From: Sphaerimonospora cavernae
GTDB taxonomy: Bacteria > Actinomycetota > Actinomycetes > Streptosporangiales > Streptosporangiaceae
Assembly: GCF_042435035.1 (NCBI RefSeq)
Contig: NZ_JBHMQT010000054.1
Span: forward strand, 1-64,000
Reading direction: 5' to 3'
Length of the DNA: 64,000 nucleotides
Part shown: one piece after another, positions 9,222 to 16,903 of the stretch
How positions within the stretch are numbered: the first letter of the stretch is position 1
How the letters are laid out: each line of letters opens with the position of its first letter
Notes under the pieces: generated by a model
Seen by the model: the letters and a program-made list of their open reading frames with translations, nothing else
Told to the model about the DNA's origin: nothing
Databases searched by the model: none
Program-made: the position numbers and the translations under genes

Positions 9222-9252
9222 GGAGAACGGGCCAGCGGGAGGTACGGGCAGC

Positions 9253-9732
9253 ATGTCGGAGAAGCCCGGGTCCGCCGGTTCGTTGACCCGTGACGCGGGA
9301 TTCGGTTGGTTCCTCCGTACCGCCAGCGAGTCCGATACCCGCACGTGTCCTCTGCGACCCCAGGCCGACTCCGTCGGCCGGGCACGTGAGGTCACCCGCA
9401 CCACCCTGCGACAATGGGGCCTTCCCGAACTGAGCGAGGACGCGTCTCTGGTCGTCTCCGAACTGGTGACGAACGCCGTCCGTTACGCTCGGTATCCGGT
9501 CGGCGAATGGAGCGATCACCCGATCACACTGGTACTGCTCCGCATCGCGCCACATGTCCTGCTGGCGGTCTCCGACCCCAGCGACCGCATCCCCGCGCCG
9601 AAGGAACCCGACTTCATCTCCGAACACGGCCGCGGTCTCTACATCGTAGAGACCTACAGCCAGGCCTGGGGATGGGATCCCCTCGACCACGGCGGCAAGG
9701 CCGTGTGGGCCCTTCTGCGCAGCTCCGCCTGA
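9253..9732 (+). CDS. HATPase_c_2 ATP-binding protein, anti-sigma-factor-like
   Basis: Small GHKL-type ATPase of the RsbW/SpoIIAB-like class, about 160 residues. The N box is ELVTNAVRYA, the G1 region LLAVSDPSDRIP and the G2 region EHGRGLYIV. Such proteins act as anti-sigma kinases or partners of DUF397 and XRE proteins. The ATG at 9253 is chosen because GGGAGG lies ten bases upstream. Starts at 9208 or 9220 would place the 40-bp palindrome inside the coding sequence and have no ribosome-binding site. It is divergent from the XRE/DUF5753 gene, which suggests a functional pair. The sigma factor or target is unknown. Confidence 0.85.
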   Translation: MSEKPGSAGSLTRDAGFGWFLRTASESDTRTCPLRPQADSVGRAREVTRTTLRQWGLPELSEDASLVVSELVTNAVRYARYPVGEWSDHPITLVLLRIAPHVLLAVSDPSDRIPAPKEPDFISEHGRGLYIVETYSQAWGWDPLDHGGKAVWALLRSSA

Positions 9733-9871
9733 CACCACTTCGGCCTCGGGCCCTTCGCCGATCGCCGGCTTCATGACGTTCGAGCACAGGGGCGGGACAT
9801 CTCCGCAGCCCACATAAGCCTGGTCCAGGTAAACAATCGGCACCGATTGCGGCGGTTTTCGGGCGATCACG

Positions 9872-9906
9872 AAGGCCAGGCCTCCCGTACGGGATGACCT
9901 GGCCTT
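9872..9906. terminator. Hairpin between the HATPase gene and tRNA-Gly
   Basis: AAGGCCAGG and CCTGGCCTT form a 9-bp stem around a loop that contains its own small palindrome, followed by TTTT on the plus strand. It lies downstream of both the plus-strand HATPase gene and the minus-strand tRNA-Gly, so it may stop transcription from both sides. The T-run favours the plus strand. Confidence 0.55.
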
Positions 9907-9916
9907 TTGCGTTCGG

Positions 9917-9987
9917 AGCGGACGACGGGAATCGAACCCGCGTAGCCAGTTTGGAAGACTGGGGCTCTACCATTGAGCTACGTCCGC
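9917..9987 (-). tRNA. tRNA-Gly (anticodon TCC)
   Basis: The minus strand folds as a full cloverleaf. The acceptor stem GCGGACG pairs with CGTCCGC, the D stem is GCTC/GAGC, the anticodon stem CCAGT/ACTGG carries the loop CTTCCAA, and the T arm contains GGTTCGAATCC. Loop positions 34-36 read TCC. The CCA end is not encoded. Confidence 0.95.
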
Positions 9988-10078
9988 GCGCGGCCGGCTG
10001 TCCATCTGGTTTAGACTTCATCCGGTCGTCAGGGCGTAAGCGTACCGGAGTCCCGGAGCGTTCGCGTACCCGGCGAGA

Positions 10079-10152
10079 CGGGGCGTGGCGCAGCTTGGTA
10101 GCGCGCTTGCTTTGGGAGCAAGAAGTCGCAGGTTCAAATCCTGTCGCCCCGA
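10079..10152 (+). tRNA. tRNA-Pro (anticodon TGG)
   Basis: Cloverleaf of 74 bases. The acceptor stem CGGGGCG pairs with CGCCCCG, the D stem is GCGC/GCGC, the anticodon stem CTTGC/GCAAG has the loop TTTGGGA, and the T arm contains GGTTCAAATCC. Positions 34-36 read TGG. CCA is not encoded. It is divergent from tRNA-Gly, with about 90 bases between them. Confidence 0.95.
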
Positions 10153-10168
10153 CTGCTCTGACCAGTCA

Positions 10169-10201
10169 GAAGGCCGCTGCCGGAGATCGGGAGCGGCCTT
10201 C
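10169..10201 (+). terminator. Hairpin downstream of tRNA-Pro
   Basis: AAGGCCGCT pairs with AGCGGCCTT (extended by one G-C pair) around a 13-base loop, starting 17 bases after the tRNA. There is no long T-run, as is common for terminators in high-G+C actinobacteria. Confidence 0.6.
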
Positions 10202-10252
10202 CGCATGACTGATCGGGTGGCCGGCATCTCCGCTGGCCTCAGGTGACGGGCC

Positions 10253-10645
10253 TCACTCGTCCACGACGTACGGGTGCGTGAGGAACTCGAGGGCGTGACC
10301 GTCGGGATCGTCCACGTAGACCCCGCGTCCATGATGCCGATGGTTGATCTCCTGCGGCTCCTGGTGGTGCGGGCCGCCCCAGTACGGCAGGTCGCGCTCG
10401 ACGATCCGCCCGTGGATCTGGTCGAACTCCTCCTCCGAGACCAGGAACGCCAGGTGCTGCATGATGATGTGGTCGGAATCGACGATGGAGTCCGCGTAGT
10501 CGACGGTCACGCCGTTGGCGAGCGGGACGGTCGCGAACGGTCCGAACTCCTCAGGCTCGGGCGCTCCCAGCAGGGCGGTGAGGAACCGGGCCGAGGCGAA
10601 CCGGTCGGTGCTGTGCATGATCGTGTGATCCAGTTGTGCGGGCAC
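10253..10645 (-). CDS. VOC (glyoxalase/dioxygenase superfamily) protein
   Basis: Single VOC-fold protein of 130 residues. It begins PAQLDHTIMHSTDRFASARF, with an early His that could bind metal, then HLAFLVSEEEFDQIHGRI, and ends GVYVDDPDGHALEFLTHPY, where the final Glu is the usual metal ligand. The substrate cannot be deduced. The GTG at 10645 is chosen because GGAGG lies a few bases upstream. The longer frame extending past 11000 is only open reading frame in the antisense of the TrpB-like gene. It is divergent from that gene across about 200 bases. Confidence 0.8.
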   Translation of the reverse strand: MPAQLDHTIMHSTDRFASARFLTALLGAPEPEEFGPFATVPLANGVTVDYADSIVDSDHIIMQHLAFLVSEEEFDQIHGRIVERDLPYWGGPHHQEPQEINHRHHGRGVYVDDPDGHALEFLTHPYVVDE

Positions 10646-10842
10646 GGGACCTCCAGGCGGTCGGATCCGGTGTGACCCTTCCCTTCCGAGGCTACAAACC
10701 GTGTTTCCGGCCCTGCCAGGCACGGGTTCGCACCGATCTGGCCCGCGTCCTTCCGCGGAGCCGCGCGTACTCGCAGACTGGTGTTCACGCCGGATCGGTC
10801 GTCCGGCAGCGCCGGGAGTCATACGGGAGAGGAGTGGATGAC

Positions 10843-12204
10843 GTGGCGAACGAGCCGACAAGGGTGCTACTCGACGAGTCACAAATCCCACGAAACTGGT
10901 ACAACATTCTTCCTGATCTTCCGAAGCCTCCCCCACCGCCGCTCCACCCGGCGACCCTGCAACCCATCGGCCCGGACGATCTGCTGCCGTTGTTCCCCGC
11001 GGACCTGATCGCGCAGGAGGTGACCCGGGACCGTCACGTCCCCATCCCGGAGGACGTCCTCGACGTCTACCGCCTCTGGCGCCCCACCCCTCTGATCCGC
11101 GCCCGCCGACTCGAAAAGAGCCTGAGCACCCCGGCCAGGATCTACTACAAGTACGAGGGCGGCAGCCCCTCGGGATCTCACAAGCCCAACACCGCGGTCC
11201 CGCAGGCCTACTACAACGCCCGACAGGGCGTGCGCAGGCTGACCACGGAGACCGGCGCCGGCCAGTGGGGCTCGGCGCTCGCGTTCGCCTGCGCCCAATA
11301 CGGCCTGGCCTGTGAGATCTGGATGGTACGGGCCTCCTACGACCAGAAGCCCTACCGCAGGACGCTGATGCGGACATATGGCGGCACCGTTCATCCGAGC
11401 CCCTCCGCGGTGACGACGACGGGCAGCAGGATCCTCGCCGAAGACCCCGGCTGTCCCGGCTCTCTCGGCATCGCGATCAGCGAGGCCGTGGAGGTCGCCG
11501 GCGGCCACGACGACACCCGGTACGCACTCGGCTCCGTGCTCAACCACGTGCTCATGCATCAGACCGTCATCGGGGAGGAGGCACTGGAGCAGCTCGCCAT
11601 GCTGGGTGAGACACCCGACCTGATCATCGGCTGCGCCGGTGGCGGCTCCAACTTCGCCGGCCTGGTCTTCCCGTTCCTGCGAGAGAAGCTGGCCGGGCGG
11701 ATGGGCCCCGTGCTGCGCGCGGTCGAACCGGCCGCCTGCCCCTCACTGACGAGGGGCGTCTACGCGTACGACTACGGAGACAGCGCGGGGTTCACGCCGC
11801 TGCTGAAGATGCACACGCTCGGGCACACGTTCGTGCCGGACCCGATCCACGCGGGCGGCCTGCGCTATCACGGCATGGCCCCACTGCTGTCGCACATCTA
11901 CGAACTCGGCATGGTGGAGGCGGTGGCCAAGAACCAGTCCGAGTGCTTCAAGGCCGGCCTGCGGTTCGCCCGGACCGAGGGCATCGTGCCCGCCCCCGAG
12001 CCCACGCACGCTCTCGCCGAGACGATCGCGGAGGCGCTGCGCTGTGCCGAGACGGGCGAGCCGAAGGTGATCGTGACCGCGGTGTGCGGACACGGCCATT
12101 TCGACCTGCCCGCCTACGAGGGCCACCTGGCCGGCCATCTGGAGGACGTGCCGCTCCCCCAGGAACGGATCGACACGGCGCTCGCTCAGCTACCCGCGGT
12201 GTGA
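10843..12204 (+). CDS. TrpB-like pyridoxal phosphate enzyme (TrpB2 type)
   Basis: Fold-type II PLP enzyme of 453 residues, similar to the beta chain of tryptophan synthase but of the TrpB2 class, which lacks a neighbouring TrpA. The PLP lysine lies in GGSPSGSHKPNTA. The phosphate-binding glycine loop is CAGGGSNFAG. ETGAGQWGSALA carries the catalytic acid region. It probably makes tryptophan from indole and serine or uses a related substrate, but the true substrate is open. No trp genes are nearby. The GTG at 10843 is chosen because AGAGGAG lies eight bases before it. The frame is open further upstream only by chance. Confidence 0.88.
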   Translation: MANEPTRVLLDESQIPRNWYNILPDLPKPPPPPLHPATLQPIGPDDLLPLFPADLIAQEVTRDRHVPIPEDVLDVYRLWRPTPLIRARRLEKSLSTPARIYYKYEGGSPSGSHKPNTAVPQAYYNARQGVRRLTTETGAGQWGSALAFACAQYGLACEIWMVRASYDQKPYRRTLMRTYGGTVHPSPSAVTTTGSRILAEDPGCPGSLGIAISEAVEVAGGHDDTRYALGSVLNHVLMHQTVIGEEALEQLAMLGETPDLIIGCAGGGSNFAGLVFPFLREKLAGRMGPVLRAVEPAACPSLTRGVYAYDYGDSAGFTPLLKMHTLGHTFVPDPIHAGGLRYHGMAPLLSHIYELGMVEAVAKNQSECFKAGLRFARTEGIVPAPEPTHALAETIAEALRCAETGEPKVIVTAVCGHGHFDLPAYEGHLAGHLEDVPLPQERIDTALAQLPAV

Positions 12205-12313
12205 CCATACCGAGATGAACCGATATGGATCATTCATCGCAAGTAGCTGAAATGCACGGTAGTGATTCATACGATTCTCAGGCATCCCACCGTCCCTCTC
12301 CGGAGTAGCCGAT

Positions 12314-14047
12314 TTGGACCGGAACTGCGTCATCAAGGACCCCGCCCCCCGAGACCGGGCGGAGTGGCGCCGCGGCAGCGCCGCGGCAGCGCACGAGCGG
12401 CTGGCCTTTCTCAACGAGGCGAGCCATCGGATCGGCACCACCCTGGACCTGGCGGAGACGAGCAGGGAACTCGCCGACGTGGCGGTCCCGCGCTTCGCCG
12501 ACACGGCGGCCGTCCTGGTCCAGGATCGGTTGTTGATCGACGGGGAGCTTCCCTCCCGCCAGATCGACGGCAGCTCACTCGTCCGCCGGGTCGCGGTGGC
12601 CGTGGCGATGGAGGACCCGCAGCCGTGGCTCAACGCCTTCCCCGTCGGCGAGGTGACGGTCTTCTCCGCGATGCTGCCGCACACGCAGAGCATGGTCAGC
12701 GGTAAGCCGCTGATGTACCCCGTCCTCGACAAGGAGAGCGCCCGGGTGATCGGCGCCGGCGTAGACCGTGAGGACGCGATCGTGGAGCTCCTCACCGACT
12801 CCTCCTTCCTCACCGTGCCCCTGCGCGCGCGAGGGCGGGTTCTCGGCTGCGCGGTCTTCAGTAGACGGCCGGGCGGCCGGCCGTTCGAGGAGACGGATGT
12901 CGCTGTAGCCGAGGAGCTCGCGGCGCGGACCGCCGTGTGCATCGACAATGCCCGGCTCTATTCCCGCGAGCACCGGACCGCCCTGACCCTGCAGAGCAGC
13001 CTGCTTCCCGCCGAGCTGCCGCAACCGCTGGGCATGGACATCGCCTCGCGCTATCTGCCGGCCAGTGACCTCATGGGCGTCGGCGGCGACTGGTACGACG
13101 TGATCCCCCTGCCGGGATGCCGGTCCGCGCTGGTTGTGGGCGATGTGATGGGCCACGGCACCCGGGCCGCCGCCACCATGGGGCAGCTCCGTACGGCCGC
13201 GCGCACGCTGGCGAGCCTGGACCTGCCGCCTGACGAGGTGCTCTTCCGACTCAACCTGATGAGCCAGGACCTCGATCCCACACAGATCGCCACGTGCATC
13301 TACGCCGTCTACGACCCGGTGACCCGCGGGTGCGCGCTGTCCAGAGCGGGTCATGTGCCGCCCGTGCTGCTGCACCCGGATCGCTCGACCGAGATCATCG
13401 ATCTGCCCTCGGGGCTCCCGCTCGGCATCGGCACCGACCCGCTCGAGACGCGGGAGCTGACCCTTCCGGCTGGCAGTGTGCTGGCCCTCTACACCGACGG
13501 CCTGGTGGAGAGCCGTGAACGGGACCTCGACGCGGGCATCATGACGCTGCGCCGTCTACTCGCCGGCGCCGTCGACGATCTAGAGGACATGTGCGACGTG
13601 ACGATCAGCGGCCAGCGGTCCAGCCACGAGCGCGACGACATCGCGCTGCTGGTGGCCCGGGTGCGAGACCTCGACCCGGACGAGATCGCCTCCTGCCCGC
13701 TGCCCGCCGACCCGAGGTTCGTGGCGCACGCCCGCCGTTTCGTCCGCGACACCCTGGCCGCCTGGGGGCTCGGCGGGATGGCGGACAGCACTCAGTTGAT
13801 AGTGAGCGAGTTGGTCACCAACGCGCTCAAGCACGGCTGGCCGCCGATCGAGCTACGGCTGCTCCGCGGCCGGACGCTGGTATGCGAGGTCGTCGACGGC
13901 TCGGCGACCACCCCTGCCCCGCGTATGCCCGCGCCCGATGAGGACACCGGCCGGGGCCTCCAGCTCATCAAGCGGTTCGCCTACCGCTGGGGCACCCGGC
14001 CGACGCCGTACGGAAAAATCGTCTGGGTGGAGCAGAACCTCCCCTGA
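12314..14047 (+). CDS. GAF, SpoIIE phosphatase and HATPase fusion protein
   Basis: Cytosolic signalling protein of 577 residues. Residues 30-220 form a GAF-like sensor region. Residues 240-450 are a PPM/SpoIIE serine phosphatase with the metal-binding motifs GGDWYDV, VGDVMGHG, SRAGHVPPVL, YTDGLVE and DDIALLV. Residues 455-577 are an RsbW-like HATPase with ELVTNALKHG and GRGLQLIKR. The phosphatase and kinase-like modules of a partner-switching pathway are thus on one chain, a common actinobacterial layout, and would act on anti-sigma-factor antagonists. The start is TTG, with GGAG eight bases upstream. No sigma factor or antagonist gene is adjacent. Confidence 0.9.
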   Translation: MDRNCVIKDPAPRDRAEWRRGSAAAAHERLAFLNEASHRIGTTLDLAETSRELADVAVPRFADTAAVLVQDRLLIDGELPSRQIDGSSLVRRVAVAVAMEDPQPWLNAFPVGEVTVFSAMLPHTQSMVSGKPLMYPVLDKESARVIGAGVDREDAIVELLTDSSFLTVPLRARGRVLGCAVFSRRPGGRPFEETDVAVAEELAARTAVCIDNARLYSREHRTALTLQSSLLPAELPQPLGMDIASRYLPASDLMGVGGDWYDVIPLPGCRSALVVGDVMGHGTRAAATMGQLRTAARTLASLDLPPDEVLFRLNLMSQDLDPTQIATCIYAVYDPVTRGCALSRAGHVPPVLLHPDRSTEIIDLPSGLPLGIGTDPLETRELTLPAGSVLALYTDGLVESRERDLDAGIMTLRRLLAGAVDDLEDMCDVTISGQRSSHERDDIALLVARVRDLDPDEIASCPLPADPRFVAHARRFVRDTLAAWGLGGMADSTQLIVSELVTNALKHGWPPIELRLLRGRTLVCEVVDGSATTPAPRMPAPDEDTGRGLQLIKRFAYRWGTRPTPYGKIVWVEQNLP

Positions 14048-14067
14048 CGACCCTGAGTCCCCGTGCT

Positions 14068-14145
14068 CTAGCGGCCGGTCGGGCGCTTACCGTGGTTGGC
14101 CTTCTTCTTCTTGCGTGCCTTGGACCTGCGTGCGCGCTTCGCCAT
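14068..14145 (-). CDS. Large-subunit ribosomal protein bL37 (25 residues)
   Basis: A 25-codon gene encoding a very basic peptide that starts MAKRARRSKARKKKK and ends ANHGKRPTGR. The MAKR start, Lys/Arg cluster and ANHGKRP ending match the bL37 protein seen in the Mycobacterium smegmatis 70S ribosome, which is of the same size. It is too short for most gene callers. An AAAGG-containing ribosome site stands about nine bases upstream. It lies on the minus strand between the SpoIIE fusion gene and the DeoR gene, with no operon partner. The identification rests on recalled sequence similarity. Confidence 0.85.
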   Translation of the reverse strand: MAKRARRSKARKKKKANHGKRPTGR

Positions 14146-14305
14146 GAGGGCCCGCCTTTCTCGTCCGGCTTTTCCTCACTGTCCCCCGCCCGGCGATGCC
14201 GTACAAGGGGGAAGAGCCGATCCATGCATCCTCGTCACCATGAATCAACATTCCTGCTGCTGCTATCTGGCATAATTTGTTGGAACCCGTTGATAGGAGC
14301 GATGG

Positions 14306-15118
14306 ATGCTGGCCCAGCAACGGCGGCAGGCGATCCTGGAGCGAGTCCGGAGGACGGGCGGTGCGCGCGTCGCGGAACTCGTACGCGACCTCGGGGTCTC
14401 GGACATGACCATCCGACGCGACCTGGAGGTCCTGGCGAACCGCGGACTGATCGAGAAGGTTCACGGCGGGGCCACCGCCGCCGGAGCCGGATCCACCGAG
14501 GAGCCCGGTTTCGCCGCCAAATCGATGCGCCAGCAGACGGAGAAGGAGGCCATCGCCCGGCGCGCGGCCCGGCTCGTCCAGCCCGGCGGCGCCGTGGCGC
14601 TGTCGGCCGGCACCACGACATGGGCCCTCGCCCACCATCTGGTCGAGGTGCCCGAGCTGACCGTCATCACGAACTCCGTGCAGGTCGCTGACGTTTTCCA
14701 CCGGTCGGGACGGAGCGATCAGACCGTGGTGCTGGTCGGCGGGGTGCGCACGCCGTCGGACGCGCTCGTCGGGCCCGTGGCGATCACGGCCATCCGGTCC
14801 CTGAACGTCGACACGCTCATGCTGGGCATCCACGGAATGAACCCCCGGGCCGGCTTCACGACCCCGAACCTCCTCGAAGCCGAGACAGACCGGGAGTTGG
14901 TCGCCGCCGCGCGGCAGCTCGTCGTGCTGGCCGATCACACCAAGTGGGGCACTGTCGGCATCAGCACCATCGCCCGCCTCGATCAGGCTCATGTCGTCGT
15001 CAGCGACACGGGACTGCCCGATGAAGCGCGGGCCGAGCTGTCCGAGCACATCGGCAAGTTGATCCTCGCCGATCCGGCCGGGGACGGCGAGCTCGGGCAC
15101 CGGAAACCGGCGCAGTGA
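14306..15118 (+). CDS. DeoR-family transcriptional regulator
   Basis: Repressor of 270 residues. The N-terminal DeoR helix-turn-helix is clear (QQRRQAILERV, then VAELVRDLGVSDMTIRRDL and GLIEKVHGGA). The rest is the DeoR C-terminal sensor domain that binds a phosphorylated sugar, with SAGTTTWALA and NSVQVADV. ATG at 14306 has GGAG a few bases upstream. The decayed galT directly downstream suggests the regulator once controlled a galactose (Leloir) operon. Its present targets are unknown. Confidence 0.92.
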   Translation: MLAQQRRQAILERVRRTGGARVAELVRDLGVSDMTIRRDLEVLANRGLIEKVHGGATAAGAGSTEEPGFAAKSMRQQTEKEAIARRAARLVQPGGAVALSAGTTTWALAHHLVEVPELTVITNSVQVADVFHRSGRSDQTVVLVGGVRTPSDALVGPVAITAIRSLNVDTLMLGIHGMNPRAGFTTPNLLEAETDRELVAAARQLVVLADHTKWGTVGISTIARLDQAHVVVSDTGLPDEARAELSEHIGKLILADPAGDGELGHRKPAQ

Positions 15119-15164
15119 ACGGCGACACAGGCGACACAGGCGGCACAGACGGCACAGGCGATAC
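15119..15164. repeat. 9-bp tandem repeat after the DeoR gene
   Basis: Five imperfect copies of GGCGACACA (variants GGCGGCACA, GACGGCACA, GGCGATACC) follow the deoR-type stop codon directly. The repeat is non-coding here and may be a replication-slippage tract or the product of the local rearrangement that destroyed galT. Confidence 0.7.
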
Positions 15165-15233
15165 CCGACGTCGCTCGTGACCCGGCAGGTGACAGCACGG
15201 GCGACGACGTGACCGACGACATGAACGGCATGT

Positions 15234-15694
15234 GTGAACGACAACGTGAAGCGCACGATCACCCATCTCGCCGACGGCCGTGAGCTCATCTACTACGATC
15301 GGCGGGACGACGTGGACCACAGCGCCGCCGAGGCGGATCGGCGTCTGGTAGCGTCATCGCGTCAGGTACCGCCGGACGGGCGAGAACGGAGCCGCAAGGT
15401 TCGAAAGCCTGTGGAGACCCGGTAAGACCACCTTGGTGGCACAGGTCGATGAAGCAGGAAGCCGCAGAAGTGTCGCATGTGCGGCACAGGCTGAATCTTC
15501 GGCATTCATGCCGGAGAGCGCGTCAAGACCCGCTGCTGGACGAGTGGGTGGCGGTCGACGGACACCGCCAGACCCGCACCCATCTCCCCTCCGCAGAAGA
15601 GTGTCCCCTGTGCCCCGCCCACCCTGGATCGGAGATCCCCTCCCCCTACGAGGTGGCGGCCCAGATGCTGCGCCAAGCCGAGATCACGGTCTGA
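15234..15694 (+). pseudogene. galT: Decayed galT (galactose-1-phosphate uridylyltransferase), 5' part only
   Basis: Two pieces in different frames resemble the N-terminus of actinobacterial GalT. The first (from 15234) reads VKRTITHLADGRELIYYD. The second (from 15527) reads DPLLDEWVAVDGHRQTRT and then ECPLCP, the zinc-site motif. They are separated by an IS605-type scar and a frame change. After about 90 GalT-equivalent residues the similarity fades (EIPSPYEVAAQM) and a stop follows at 15694. An intact GalT is about 350 residues, and no galK follows, so the Leloir pathway is not functional at this locus. The DeoR-type regulator upstream is the remaining intact member. Confidence 0.7.
15390..15526 (+). 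mobile_element. Right-end scar of an IS200/IS605 (TnpB-type) element with omega-RNA-like fold
   Basis: No transposase remains, but the segment looks like the 3' end of a TnpB-bearing IS605 element. CCTGTG (15408-15413) pairs with CACAGG (15440-15445) around a CCACC/GGTGG hairpin. GATGAAGCAGGAAGCC follows, a tract common at the 3' ends of such elements. A subterminal hairpin CGGCAT/ATGCCG comes next, and GTCAA ends at 15526. GalT-like coding resumes at the next base. A left end and tnpB are missing, so it is an internally deleted or decayed copy. The left boundary is uncertain. Confidence 0.5.
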
Positions 15695-15764
15695 TCTCTG
15701 AATGATTGCGACTCGGGGTGGCATCCGGCGTTTCCGTACCACTATTATCCATCGCATCGTCTGA

Positions 15765-15905
15765 CTCAGCCGATGCGCCTAATCCTGAGTGCCTCACTCG
15801 GGAGCCGAGGACCCATGGAACGTGGGGTGAAGGCACGACGTTCGTGTTCAACGCAGTGCCCGGGCGTCTCCAGCCCGAACCCGTCAGCTAACTCGGCAGG
15901 CATAT
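15765..15905 (+). ncRNA. c-di-AMP riboswitch (ydaO/yuaA leader)
   Basis: The leader carries the conserved blocks of the ydaO-type riboswitch: AATCCTGAGTG, GGGAGCCGAGGACCCA (15800-15815), GGGGTGAA, and CCCGAACCCGTCAGCTAAC (15874-15892) followed by GGCAGGCAT. It sits just before the ribosome site of the secreted coiled-coil protein at 15930. In actinobacteria this riboswitch typically precedes cell-wall hydrolase and Rpf genes and turns expression off when c-di-AMP is high. The outer boundaries are approximate. Confidence 0.85.
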
Positions 15906-15929
15906 GGAGAGGAGTGGGCACTGCCCCGC

Positions 15930-16862
15930 GTGTTACCTCTGGCAGCCGGTGTGCTCGCGGCCACCGCGCTCGTGTTCGGTACGGCCACGGCGGGCCAGGC
16001 CGATCCAAAACCCAGCAGGAGCGGCCTCAAGAAGCAGCTCGCCGGCCTGGAGAAGAAGGTCGACCGGCTGATCGCCGACTACAACGCCAAACGGGTCGAG
16101 CTCGCGAAGGCACGTACGGCGGAGCAGGCCGCGCGCGACCGGCTCACCCGGGCCGAAGCGGACTACGACGCCATGAAGCGATCTGTCGAAGACTTCGCCT
16201 CACGGCAGTACCAGATGAGCGGCCCGATGCCGGTCCCCGACCTGACGACCTCGGCGCTCGTTTACCAGATGCAGCAGGAGCAGTCACTCAGGCTGAGCCG
16301 CTTCGACGAGGCGCGCACGGAACGTCAGCGTGCCGCGGAGGCGGCGAAGGATCTGACCGACCGGCTCAAGTCGCAGGCCTCCGCCGTGGCCGATCAGCGC
16401 GAGCAGGCCGAGAAGCTGATTGACGAGATCAAGGACAAGCTCGACAAGTTGGTCCCGGTCGCCCCCGGCAGACGGCCGGGTGGATCCTGGGCTCCGGAGC
16501 TGCCCACCGGCGCCGACAACATCACTCCTCGCACCCTGCTGATGCGCACGGAGGTGGTCGAGAGCTTTGACCTGCGTTTCCCGGTCGGCTGCTACCGCTC
16601 GGAGTCGAGCGGTGAGCATCCCCTCGGCCGCGCCTGCGACTTCATGATGAGCTCGGGCGGCTCGATGCCGACGCCGGAGATGAAGGCTCTCGGCGACACC
16701 GTCGCCGCCTGGGCGATCAAGAACGGCGCGAAACTGGGGGTGAAATATGTGATCTGGCGGCAGCAGATCTACAATCTCGGCTGGCCGGGCTGGCGCACGA
16801 TGGCCGACCGCGGCGGGATCACCGCGAACCACTACGACCACGTGCACATATCGATGTACTAA
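15930..16862 (+). CDS. Secreted coiled-coil protein with ARB_07466-like C-terminal domain
   Basis: Exported protein of about 310 residues. The first 27 residues are a signal peptide (LPLAAGVLAATALVFGTATA). Residues 30-180 are a long charged coiled coil of the kind found in NlpC/P60 and peptidoglycan hydrolase partners. Residues 205-310 form the ARB_07466-like domain with YRSESSGEHPLGRACDFM and NHYDHVHISMY, whose His and Asp residues resemble a zinc peptidase core. A cell-wall role fits the c-di-AMP riboswitch in its leader. The start is uncertain: AGAGGAG is 15 bases before this GTG, but a CTG at 15921 lies six bases after it and would add Leu/Met-Pro-Arg. Confidence 0.85.
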   Translation: MLPLAAGVLAATALVFGTATAGQADPKPSRSGLKKQLAGLEKKVDRLIADYNAKRVELAKARTAEQAARDRLTRAEADYDAMKRSVEDFASRQYQMSGPMPVPDLTTSALVYQMQQEQSLRLSRFDEARTERQRAAEAAKDLTDRLKSQASAVADQREQAEKLIDEIKDKLDKLVPVAPGRRPGGSWAPELPTGADNITPRTLLMRTEVVESFDLRFPVGCYRSESSGEHPLGRACDFMMSSGGSMPTPEMKALGDTVAAWAIKNGAKLGVKYVIWRQQIYNLGWPGWRTMADRGGITANHYDHVHISMY

Positions 16863-16903
16863 GGACCACGAACTGTGGAAACGTTCTGCGCGAAGGATGA
16901 CGT

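Noticed and set aside
10646..11377. N-terminal extension of the VOC protein frame to 11377
   Set aside because: The extension runs antisense to the TrpB-like gene and lacks any domain; a GTG with a ribosome site at 10645 explains the VOC domain fully.
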